Source: Acidithiobacillus_B sp049965315 (GTDB lineage: Bacteria > Pseudomonadota > Gammaproteobacteria > Acidithiobacillales > Acidithiobacillaceae). Taken from it: a stretch of 29,867 nt of DNA. The stretch spans positions 1 to 29,867 of the forward strand of contig NZ_JBMFWL010000023.1 of assembly GCF_049965315.1 (NCBI RefSeq). The letters run 5' to 3'. The notes under the pieces are model-generated. The model searched no databases and had not been told where the DNA came from. It saw nothing but the letters and a program-made list of their open reading frames with translations. The stretch's first letter is position 1. Each line of letters opens with the position of its first letter. Of this stretch, positions 22,920 to 29,589 are shown piece after piece. Made by a program: the position numbers and the translations under genes.

Positions 22920-23343
22920 TTTCCATTATCCTGTGGTGGGCGCTGCGAAGCACCCGCTTTCAGCTCAAACCCAAAAAATGAACGCAATGGTAGGATCGCG
23001 TATGGACAGACTGCCCAGGAAAGAAGGGGAAATGAAGCCCTGGGCTGGCGCCTGATCGCGGAAGGACCGGACATGAACCATTTGGCGCCTGGACCTCCTG
23101 CCGCACAGCCGGACCTTGCAGCGCCCCGGCGGAGTTGGTCCGGATCGGCGATGCCCGGATGGATCCGGCCAGGACGGAAGGAAAGGCCCCATGCCCGCCC
23201 CGGATACCGATGGTCGGCTATCAGGACCTTGGCATCCGCAAAAAATCGTCTAACTGATTTGACATCTGATCAATGAGTTATTGGCATTTTCCTGATAAAC
23301 CAGGGGCCTTGGGATGCGACCCGTTGCGGGCCAGGAGGAAGAG
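22920..23343. other. Apparently non-coding stretch before the Roadblock–globin pair
   Basis: No frame here has protein-like composition in either direction. The only signal is a perfect TTGACA at 23259–23264 on the plus strand, about 80 bases before the Roadblock gene, but no good -10 follows at 16–18 bases (TGGCAT is the best). CCGGA-type words recur between 23065 and 23165 without forming a clean repeat. Confidence 0.5.
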
Positions 23344-23718
23344 ATGGACAAATCGGCAGCTTGTCGCCAGGAAGCCCGGGAGTTGATGCAACGTTTCCCC
23401 ACCGTGCAGGGCTGGGCCCTCATGAGCCGGGACGGCATCGTCATGCTCGCACAGTTGCCCCCGGGCGTGGACGAGGACCTCCTCGGCACCCTGGGAGCGG
23501 CCCTCATCTCCCTCAGCGATCGCTGGGCCGAGTCCCGCAGTGCCTGCGCCACGGAATACATCCTTCTCGGAGATTGCCGGTATCGCCATCTTTTCCTGCC
23601 CGCCGGCGGGGAGGGCATTCTCGCCCTCTTTCTCGACGTGAAGGGCGATTGGAACAGCGTCGTCGCCGCCTCCTGCATGCTCGCCGAGCGCATGGGGCAA
23701 GTGCTGGAACTGGCTTAG
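23344..23718 (+). CDS. Roadblock/LC7-like protein
   Basis: A 124-residue soluble protein that fits the Roadblock/LC7 (MglB-like) pattern: GWALMSRDGIVMLAQLP, then a helix (LLGTLGAALISLSDRW), then the sheet edge EYILLGD…YRHLFLPAGGEGILALFLD and a terminal helix. Such proteins often form dimers that regulate small GTPases or scaffold signalling. The start at 23344 is supported by AGGAGG 5 bases upstream. The partner gene, a stand-alone protoglobin, starts 18 bases after the stop. No small Ras-like GTPase of the MglA type is in the window; the only GTPase is the dynamin-like protein about 3.4 kb away. The family call was made by pattern, not alignment. Confidence 0.68.
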   Translation: MDKSAACRQEARELMQRFPTVQGWALMSRDGIVMLAQLPPGVDEDLLGTLGAALISLSDRWAESRSACATEYILLGDCRYRHLFLPAGGEGILALFLDVKGDWNSVVAASCMLAERMGQVLELA

Positions 23719-23736
23719 ACCGGACCGGGAAAGACC

Positions 23737-24288
23737 ATGAACGCAAACCCCAGCGATGTGCAGACCCTCATCCACATCAGCGGTTTTTCCCCGGAGGATG
23801 AGGAGCATCTCCGCCATCTCGGCCAACATCTGGTGCCGCGCCTGCCCGAACTCACGGATCGCTTCTATGGGCGCCTGCTGGCCGATGAACGCACCCGCCC
23901 CCATGTGGAGGGCCGCGTGGAGCAGTTGAAAAAGACCCATATCGCCTGGCTCACGGAACTCTTCGCCGGCGATTACGGCGAAGCGTTCATGGCCCACCAG
24001 CGGCGCATCGGCGAAGTCCACGTGGCCGCCGGCATTCCGCCTCTCTTCGTGGCGGCCAGCATGAGTTTTCTGCGCGGCGCCTTCCCCGCAGAGATCGAAA
24101 TCGCCGCCCGGGCGGTGGGCGACCCCATCGGCATCTGCACCGGGGTGGTGCTGCGCCTGCTGGATCTCTGCCAATATCTGATCGATTCGGCCTACGAGGC
24201 CGAACGCATGCGGCGGCTGACGGCCGCCACCGGGATGAGCCTGGTCCTGCTGGAGAATCTCATCAGCCTGCGGCCGCTGCGGTACTAA
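23737..24288 (+). CDS. Stand-alone protoglobin / globin-sensor domain protein, second copy
   Basis: A 183-residue haem-globin of the same family as the gene at 21422–21961. The proximal His95 lies in IGEVHVAAGIPPLF, and LRLLDLCQYLIDSAY near the C-terminus is almost identical in both copies. Here the distal B10-like position is Tyr44 (RFYGRLL), the residue that usually stabilises bound O2 in globin-coupled sensors. There is no output domain. It follows the Roadblock-like gene by 18 bases, with GGGAAAG before its ATG. The two proteins probably act together. The paralogue lies in divergent orientation, so the region holds two globin modules with different partners. Confidence 0.87.
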   Translation: MNANPSDVQTLIHISGFSPEDEEHLRHLGQHLVPRLPELTDRFYGRLLADERTRPHVEGRVEQLKKTHIAWLTELFAGDYGEAFMAHQRRIGEVHVAAGIPPLFVAASMSFLRGAFPAEIEIAARAVGDPIGICTGVVLRLLDLCQYLIDSAYEAERMRRLTAATGMSLVLLENLISLRPLRY

Positions 24289-24314
24289 GCCTCCGGGGTT
24301 AGGGCACTCCTCTG

Positions 24315-24344
24315 TTGACTTGAATGGTAATGCGAATTAGTATC
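24315..24344 (+). promoter_or_regulatory. Promoter with overlapping Fur-like box
   Basis: TTGACT (24315–24320) and TAGTAT (24338–24343) form a promoter with exact 17-base spacing. The 19-mer GGTAATGCGAATTAGTATC (24326–24344) matches the three hexamers of the Fur box (GATAAT GATAAT C ATTATC) at 14 of 18 positions and covers the spacer and -10. Binding there would block polymerase, predicting repression by iron-loaded Fur of the transporter gene 30 bases downstream. Confidence 0.68.
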
Positions 24345-24373
24345 GATCGCGTTGTCTTTATCCGGGGGCTCCC

Positions 24374-25636
24374 ATGAATACCCGCATCACATCCGTCGCG
24401 CCTGCATCCACGTTGGGCTGGCGCTGGAAAACCTTCCTCGCCGTCCTGGGCCCCGGCATCGTGGTCATGCTTGCCGACACCGATGTCGGGAGCGTGGTCA
24501 CGGCCGCCCAGAGCGGCGCCCAGTGGGGGTACAAGCTCCTGCTTTTGCAGTTCATCCTCATGCCCATTCTCTACATCGTGCAGGAGTTGACGGTGCGGCT
24601 GGGCATTTTCACCGGCAAGGGCCACGGCGAGCTCATCCGCGACACCTTCGGCCAGGGCTGGGCCTGGGTTTCGGTGACGGGCCTCGGCATCGCCTCGGTG
24701 GGGGCACTGCTGACGGAGTTTTCGGGTGTGGCCGGGGTCGGCTCCCTCTTCGGCGTACCACGGGCCGTGGCCGTGGGCCTGGCGGCCGCCTTTCTCCTGG
24801 TGGTGGTCTGGACTGGTTCCTATCGCCGCGTGGAGCGGGTGGCCATCGCCCTGGGGCTTTTCGAGCTGGCCTTTTTCTGGGTGGCCTGGGCGGCCCATCC
24901 GAATATGCAGGAGATGTTGCGCGGACTCATCCATGCCCCGGTCACCAATACGGATTATATGTACCTCGTGGCGGCCAACATCGGTGCCGTCATCATGCCC
25001 TGGATGATCTTTTACCAGCAATCAGCCGTAGCCGACAAAAAGCTCCACGCCGAGCACTATCGCGATGCGCGCTGGGATACGGCCATCGGCGCGGTGGTCA
25101 CCCAGCTCATCATGGCTGCCGTACTGGTGGCCACCGCCGCCACCATCGGCCTCAAAAACCCCCATGCGAGCCTGAATACCGTCGGCCAGATCGCCCATGC
25201 CTTCGTGCCTTTCCTGGGTGAGCGGATGGGCGTGGTGGTCTTCAGCATCGGCATCCTCGGCGCCGGCATGGTGGCCGCCATCGTCGTCTCCCTGGCCGCC
25301 GCCTGGGGCTTCGGAGAGGTGACGGGCTACAAGCACTCCCTGGAATACCACCCCAAGGAGGCGCCCTGGTTCTACGTCGTCTACACCCTGGCGGTGGTGT
25401 CCGGAGCCCTGGCGGTGGTGGCCATCCCCAACCTGGTGAGCCTGACGGTGGCGGTGGAGGTGATGAATTCCTGCCTGTTGCCCATGGTGCTGGGCTTCCT
25501 CGTGGCCCTCGCGGTAAAGGCACTGCCCGCGGAGCACCGCCTGCGCGGCTGGTATTTTTGGGTGGTGGTGGCGATTTCCACGCTGTCGGCAGGCCTCGGA
25601 GTCTATGGGGGCCTCACCAGCATTCCAGGCTGGTAA
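24374..25636 (+). CDS. NRAMP-related divalent metal transporter
   Basis: A 420-residue inner-membrane protein of the NRAMP superfamily with about 11 hydrophobic helices. It belongs to a subgroup in which the two metal-site motifs differ from classic MntH: the DPGN of helix 1 is DTDVGS (35–40) in LADTDVGSVVTAAQSG, and the MPH of helix 6 is MPW (208–210) in IMPWMIFYQQSA. These residues ligate Mn/Fe in classic NRAMPs, so substrate or coupling may differ. The Fur-like box over its promoter predicts a role in iron, or possibly manganese, uptake. The start has a G-run 5–6 bases upstream. The gene appears monocistronic; the next gene has a 206-base gap. Confidence 0.88.
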   Translation: MNTRITSVAPASTLGWRWKTFLAVLGPGIVVMLADTDVGSVVTAAQSGAQWGYKLLLLQFILMPILYIVQELTVRLGIFTGKGHGELIRDTFGQGWAWVSVTGLGIASVGALLTEFSGVAGVGSLFGVPRAVAVGLAAAFLLVVVWTGSYRRVERVAIALGLFELAFFWVAWAAHPNMQEMLRGLIHAPVTNTDYMYLVAANIGAVIMPWMIFYQQSAVADKKLHAEHYRDARWDTAIGAVVTQLIMAAVLVATAATIGLKNPHASLNTVGQIAHAFVPFLGERMGVVVFSIGILGAGMVAAIVVSLAAAWGFGEVTGYKHSLEYHPKEAPWFYVVYTLAVVSGALAVVAIPNLVSLTVAVEVMNSCLLPMVLGFLVALAVKALPAEHRLRGWYFWVVVAISTLSAGLGVYGGLTSIPGW

Positions 25637-25770
25637 ATAGCCATGAAATCGTTACCATGCTGGTTCCCGACGGGCATGGATCTTCCGGAGTCGGGCATCT
25701 TTTGGCGCGCCACGGCCAGCGCACGCGCCGCTGATGCCCGGACCCCGACACGCTGCCTTCCGTATTCATC

Positions 25771-25790
25771 GTATCCCCCAGGGGGGATAC
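25771..25790. promoter_or_regulatory. CsoR/RcnR-like palindrome before the outer-membrane gene
   Basis: GTATCCCCCAGGGGGGATAC is a perfect 8-bp inverted repeat around CAGG. A C-run/G-run palindrome flanked by TA is the known shape of operators bound by the CsoR/RcnR/CstR family, which respond to copper, nickel/cobalt or persulfides. It lies 53 bases before the ATG of the next gene. It has no U-tract, so termination for the upstream transporter gene is less likely. No CsoR-family gene is in the window. The rest of the 25637–25842 gap shows only an ACCAGCAT/ATGCTGGT pair at 25616–25664. Confidence 0.5.
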
Positions 25791-25842
25791 GCAGCGAACC
25801 CGATTCACCTTCTCCCTGAACCGACGACCACGGCGAGGAATC

Positions 25843-26670
25843 ATGAACAAAACAAATCTTTGGCCCATCCCCGCCTTGCTGGCGGCCCTCGTCATGGGTA
25901 CCCAGGGCGTCCGTGCCGATGATGCCATTCAGGATCCCTGCAGCGGATCGTCCGCCTTGCTCGCCATCCTGGATCGGCCGACGGTATCCGACAGCGCCTG
26001 CGTGGTGCAATACGGCCAGGCCGTACTGGAGGCGGGTTATGAGCACGCTGACCTTACGGGGGCCGGAAGCGGCACTGCCGATAATTTTCCCGAGGCGGAA
26101 CTGCGCTTGGGCTTGCCGGGCAACAACGAATTCGTCCTGCTGCCGCCCAACGACAATCTCCAGCGCATCCCGGGCAGCCCCCGTCTCCAGGGATTCTCGG
26201 CCACCACGGTCGGCATCAAGCACGAATTGGGCTATACCAAACATTGGCTGGGGGCCGTGGAAGGCTTGTTTACCTTGCCCTCCGGGAGCCCGGCCTTCGG
26301 CAGCCAGGGACTGGGGGTAGCCTTTAACGGCATCGTTGCCTATGCCCCCAGCGACGACACGGGGATCTCCCTGCAATTGGGCGTCACCTCCCAGACCAAC
26401 CCCGTGCTCGCCGGAGGTGGTCGCTACACCAGCGTCAATCCGGATATCAGCTTCACCTGGCTACCCTGGTGGAATCTGCAATTCTACGGCGAGGTCTTCG
26501 GCCAGAGCCGCACGGGGCCGGGTCTGGGGTCCGGTTTTGATGCGGACGGCGGTGTGCAATATCTGCTCACCTCCTACTGTGAAGTGGACCTCGAGGAAGG
26601 TGTGCGCCTGAGCGGCAGCCTGGGTGGATTTACCCACTACGTCGGGGCGGGGATGGGTTTCCTCTTCTGA
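25843..26670 (+). CDS. Outer-membrane beta-barrel protein
   Basis: A 275-residue exported protein. A signal peptide (basic MNKTNLW, hydrophobic core, VRA cleavage before DDAIQD near residue 26) is clear. The mature part alternates hydrophobic and polar residues in short strands with glycine-rich turns and ends in the aromatic GMGFLF, the usual C-terminal signal for outer-membrane assembly. It resembles the family of small transporters annotated as MetA-pathway or phenol-degradation outer-membrane proteins, though this is not certain. Cys residues in the N-terminal part of the mature chain (in DPCSG and SACVV) might form a disulfide. GAGGA lies close before the ATG. The CsoR-like palindrome upstream hints at metal or sulfur control; substrate unknown. 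Confidence 0.75.
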   Translation: MNKTNLWPIPALLAALVMGTQGVRADDAIQDPCSGSSALLAILDRPTVSDSACVVQYGQAVLEAGYEHADLTGAGSGTADNFPEAELRLGLPGNNEFVLLPPNDNLQRIPGSPRLQGFSATTVGIKHELGYTKHWLGAVEGLFTLPSGSPAFGSQGLGVAFNGIVAYAPSDDTGISLQLGVTSQTNPVLAGGGRYTSVNPDISFTWLPWWNLQFYGEVFGQSRTGPGLGSGFDADGGVQYLLTSYCEVDLEEGVRLSGSLGGFTHYVGAGMGFLF

Positions 26671-26712
26671 TCCATGCAATCGCTGGGAGGGGTTCGCGGG
26701 CGGGAAAGATGC

Positions 26713-27465
26713 TCACCCTCCCTGGAAGGAGGGGTCGCAAAGGCGGCGAAGCGTGTCTGGCATGTCCGCCGGACATTGCCCGCAGGCCAGATTGGCGGGG
26801 ACGGCGTATGCCATCTTTTGCGGATGGGCCAGTTTCAGATCAGCCATGATGGCCTGGAATTCCGCCAGGCTCCTGCCGGCCAGACGGGGGTTCCGCTCCT
26901 TTTCCTGGGCGATTGACGATACATGCCGGTGCTGATAATCATGGGCAGGATAAACCAGGGTAGCGTCGGGCAGGGAAAACAGCTTTTCCTGAACGGAGTG
27001 GTACAGGGTGGCGGCGTCGCCATTCTGAAAATCGGTGCGCCCGCAGCCGTCGATGAGCAGGGCGTCGCCGGTGAAGACCCGCCAGGTGTCGCCGTCCACC
27101 ACCAGATAAGCGTGGTGGGTATCCGTATGCCCAGGGGTAAAAAGTGGTTGAAAATGGAGCGAACCCAAGCTCAGGGGCTGCCCTTCGGCCACTCCGAAAT
27201 CGGTGCAGGGCAGGCCATCCATGGCTGGCCCGGCAATCCGGCTGCCGACACTGGCCTTGAGCTTGCGGGCGCTGCTCACGTGGTCGGCATGGATGTGCGT
27301 CTCCAGGGTATAGCTGAGGCGCAGCCCGAGATCGCCCAGGACCTGCAGATCCCGCTCCGCGGTCTCCAGCACCGGATCCAGGAGCACCGCCTGCCCCGTT
27401 TGCGTGCAGCCGAAAAGATAGGTGTAGGTAGCGGATTCCGGTTCGAAGAACTGACGGAAGATCAT
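26713..27465 (-). CDS. Persulfide dioxygenase, ETHE1/Sdo type
   Basis: A 250-residue metallo-beta-lactamase-fold enzyme that oxidises glutathione persulfide to sulfite and glutathione with a mononuclear iron. The iron ligands by comparison with ETHE1 are His57 in THIHADH, His113 in TPGHTDTHHAY and Asp134 in FTGDALLIDG. GRTDFQNGD and YPAHDYQHRHVSS, diagnostic of the ETHE1 branch, are also present, as is the late PANLACG. AAGGAG lies 9 bases before the ATG. The start overlaps the dsrE-like stop (ATGA), making this the last gene of the arsR operon. In sulfur oxidisers the enzyme handles sulfane sulfur in the cytoplasm. Confidence 0.95.
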   Translation of the reverse strand: MIFRQFFEPESATYTYLFGCTQTGQAVLLDPVLETAERDLQVLGDLGLRLSYTLETHIHADHVSSARKLKASVGSRIAGPAMDGLPCTDFGVAEGQPLSLGSLHFQPLFTPGHTDTHHAYLVVDGDTWRVFTGDALLIDGCGRTDFQNGDAATLYHSVQEKLFSLPDATLVYPAHDYQHRHVSSIAQEKERNPRLAGRSLAEFQAIMADLKLAHPQKMAYAVPANLACGQCPADMPDTLRRLCDPSFQGG

Positions 27466-27863
27466 CGGATTGCACTCCTTCGTGATAGCGGGTGAGCCGG
27501 TGGCGCGCAGGCGATGCTGTGGAAGCAGACGACCTCATCCGCCGCACCGATCCAGTCGGACAGGCCCTTCAGGGAATTTTTGCTGACGCCATCCGGTAAT
27601 GACCTTGTCCATCCCTGACTTTTGAGGGAAGTGCCGCAACACTGCGCGGTCAAACCCAGTTCCAGAAGTTCCTGAAAGAGTTCATGGGTAGCCTTCGTGG
27701 ATTCCCTTGCCGCGGCCAGCAATCGGATTCCATGACCGGCCAGGAATAGGCGCATCTCCCTGCCCTCGGCGAGCATGGCACCGGCAAGGCGCACCGCGGT
27801 ATCCGCGCGGAGATTGTCCGCCTCAGCCGGATCGGCATGCAAAACAATCAGCGCTATGGTCAT
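27462..27863 (-). CDS. DsrE/TusD-like protein
   Basis: A 133-residue protein of the DsrE/DsrF-like fold: IALIVLHADPAEADNLRADT at the N-terminus, RLAGAMLAEGREMRLFLAG and a thiol pair in LTAQCCGTS. Members carry or deliver sulfane sulfur, often through a conserved cysteine; a further Cys sits in VVCFHSIAC. The ATG at 27863 is chosen because it overlaps the MFS stop (ATGA) and has AGGA about 10 bases upstream; the longer open frame reads into the MFS gene out of phase. It lies directly before the persulfide dioxygenase gene with a four-base overlap, so it may pass persulfide sulfur to that enzyme (inference). Confidence 0.82.
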   Translation of the reverse strand: MTIALIVLHADPAEADNLRADTAVRLAGAMLAEGREMRLFLAGHGIRLLAAARESTKATHELFQELLELGLTAQCCGTSLKSQGWTRSLPDGVSKNSLKGLSDWIGAADEVVCFHSIACAPPAHPLSRRSAIR

Positions 27864-29140
27864 GCACTTTTTCCTTTGTCGTGGGAACGCGGGTGGTGGG
27901 TTTCCCGCACGGCCAGGGCCACCCATAGGCCCGACAGCGCCACAATACCCGCCGTGACCCAAATGGCAAACCGTATTTCATGGCTCCATTGCGCCACCAG
28001 GCCCAGCAGCACTCCTCCTATGGCATAACCCGTATCGCGCCAGTAACGATAGACGCCGAGGATGCGACCCCGCTCCAGGGGCGGAGCGAGGTCGGACATG
28101 GCGGCAACCAGATTGGGATAGAGGAGGGCCATGCCCAGGCCCATGACCAGAGCCGCCAACGCCCACAGGACAAAACCCTGCAGCAGGGCGGTGGCAACCA
28201 GCCCGGCAGCCAGCAGAAAAAACCCACTGACGATGGGGAACTTGCGCCCGATGCGATCGGCCAGATGGCCGGTCCAGAGTTGCGAAAGCCCCCAGACGGT
28301 GCCGTAAACGCCGGTGATCCAGCCGATGGCCTCCACCCCCATGGCGTGTTCCAGGAAATAGAGGGGAAAGAGGACCCAGACGAGGGTGTCGGCCACCTTG
28401 TTGGCCACTCCTGCCTGGCAAAAGGCGCGGTAGCGCGGATTCCGGAAGGAGACCTCGAGAAAACTCTGCATCCAGCTCCGCGTTGGCGAGGGGGAGGATA
28501 CGGGGTGGGCGGCATGTTCGGCATGGACCCAGGCGATGGTATCGCGCACGCGCAGCAACAACACCAAGGCCAGCAGGATCACCCCCAGGCCGAAGAGCAA
28601 CAGCGCCCAGCGCGGGCCGTAGAGTACGGCCAGATAACCCGTGCCCAGACCCGCCAGACCCATGCCCACGTAACCAGCCGCCTCGTTGATCCCCACCGCC
28701 AGCCCGCGCTGGCGGATGCCAGCGAGATCGATCTGACTGGTCACGGTCATGGTCCAGGTAAAGGCCTGGTTGATGCCGAGAAAGACGTTGGCGGCAATGA
28801 TCCACCACCAGTTGGGAGCGAAAAAGATCAGCAGCGGAATGGGGATGCCGGCGATCCAGCCCAGCAGCAGGACGCGCTTGCGGCCGATGTGATCGGAAAG
28901 GGAACCCGCCACCAGATTGAGCGCCCCTTTTACCAGACCGAAAGCGATGACAAAACTCGCAAGGAATAGAAAAGCCCCCTTTGCCACCCCAAAGTCCTGG
29001 GCGAGGGCTGGCAAGACCGTGCGCTCCATGCCGATGACCAAGCCGACAAAGAAGACCTGCACGGTCTGCAGCAGGAACTGGCCGCGATTGCGGGCAATGC
29101 CGTGCTGGTGCGCCGTGGTCGGTAGGTGAGCGACACTCAT
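27860..29140 (-). CDS. Major facilitator superfamily transporter
   Basis: A 426-residue inner-membrane transporter with about 12 hydrophobic helices. The MFS loop 2-3 signature appears as GSLSDHIGRKRVLLLG and its counterpart after helix 8 as GHLADRIGRKFPIVSG, showing the two-fold repeat. The N-terminus is cytoplasmic (MSVAHLPTTAHQHG). It shares ATGA with arsR upstream and with the dsrE-like gene downstream. Context suggests export of a sulfur or stress compound (sulfite, thiosulfate or a toxic thiol product) but the substrate cannot be read from the sequence. Confidence 0.88.
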   Translation of the reverse strand: MSVAHLPTTAHQHGIARNRGQFLLQTVQVFFVGLVIGMERTVLPALAQDFGVAKGAFLFLASFVIAFGLVKGALNLVAGSLSDHIGRKRVLLLGWIAGIPIPLLIFFAPNWWWIIAANVFLGINQAFTWTMTVTSQIDLAGIRQRGLAVGINEAAGYVGMGLAGLGTGYLAVLYGPRWALLLFGLGVILLALVLLLRVRDTIAWVHAEHAAHPVSSPSPTRSWMQSFLEVSFRNPRYRAFCQAGVANKVADTLVWVLFPLYFLEHAMGVEAIGWITGVYGTVWGLSQLWTGHLADRIGRKFPIVSGFFLLAAGLVATALLQGFVLWALAALVMGLGMALLYPNLVAAMSDLAPPLERGRILGVYRYWRDTGYAIGGVLLGLVAQWSHEIRFAIWVTAGIVALSGLWVALAVRETHHPRSHDKGKSA

Positions 29141-29466
29141 GACGACTCCTTGCGCAGCGGTACGACTTCCGCCAGTTGCCGACGGCAGGCGGTGGTGAGA
29201 TCCATCTGCTCCAGGATCAATTGCCGCACGATCTCACAGGTCTCCAGCACCTTGGGGCTGGTGAGCCGGTAATGGCAGAAGGTCCCGCACTTGTCGCAGT
29301 GCACCAGGCCGCGCGCCTTCAGAATGCTCAGATGCTGGGAGACATTGGCCTTGGACAGGCCGGTGAGTTCGGCCAGTTCCCCGGCGTTGCGTTGCCTTTC
29401 GCCCAGATAGTGGATCATCTCCAGGCGCTTGGGATGGGCCAGCGCCGCAGGCGCTGCCCGCCGCAA
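29137..29466 (-). CDS. ArsR/SmtB-family repressor with cysteine-rich wing
   Basis: Winged-helix regulator, probably the repressor of its own operon. LAHPKRLEMIHYLGE (from residue 9), the recognition helix LSKANVSQHLSILKARGLV and the wing are clear. The wing reads HCDKCGTFCHYRL, giving Cys57, Cys60 and Cys64, with Cys77 and Cys94 further on. Cysteines in BigR/SqrR-type repressors sense sulfide or persulfide, but those sit elsewhere, so this is a different arrangement. The start is uncertain: no in-frame ATG or GTG follows the upstream stop; the best is TTG at 29466, without a ribosome-binding site, giving 109 residues. The stop overlaps the MFS start. A promoter and palindrome lie upstream. 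Confidence 0.82.
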   Translation of the reverse strand: MRRAAPAALAHPKRLEMIHYLGERQRNAGELAELTGLSKANVSQHLSILKARGLVHCDKCGTFCHYRLTSPKVLETCEIVRQLILEQMDLTTACRRQLAEVVPLRKESS

Positions 29467-29538
29467 CCATAGAAATAGGACAGGACCCCGTCGGCGCTGC
29501 TCCGTTGCTTGAAAACATGGACCACCCCACTAATCGTT

Positions 29539-29589
29539 AGTTAAGAAATATCTAAACTAGAAAATAGTAGGACTTCTCCTGCTTGTCAA
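29539..29589 (-). promoter_or_regulatory. Promoter and operator of the arsR–persulfide dioxygenase operon
   Basis: On the minus strand TTGACA (29589 to 29584) and TATTTT (29566 to 29561) are spaced exactly 17 bases. Just after the -10 lies the imperfect inverted repeat AGTTAAGAAATATCTAAACT (29539–29558, plus strand), with 8 of 10 base pairs symmetric, over the expected transcript start. This AT-rich repeat is of the type bound by ArsR/BigR repressors and predicts self-repression relieved by the inducer. Confidence 0.7.

Noticed and set aside
23259..23273. TTGAC…ATCAA resembling an FNR box before the Roadblock gene
   Set aside because: The spacer is five bases instead of four, so the half-sites are out of register.
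22890..23276. Plus-strand open frame of 128 codons
   Set aside because: Composition is unlike its neighbours, there is no good ribosome-binding site and no recognisable motif.
25616..25664. ACCAGCAT/ATGCTGGT inverted repeat at the end of the NRAMP gene as a terminator
   Set aside because: The arms are 33 bases apart and no T-run follows.
27434..27452. GGTTCGAA resembling a tRNA T-arm
   Set aside because: It lies inside the persulfide dioxygenase gene and no cloverleaf can be drawn around it.
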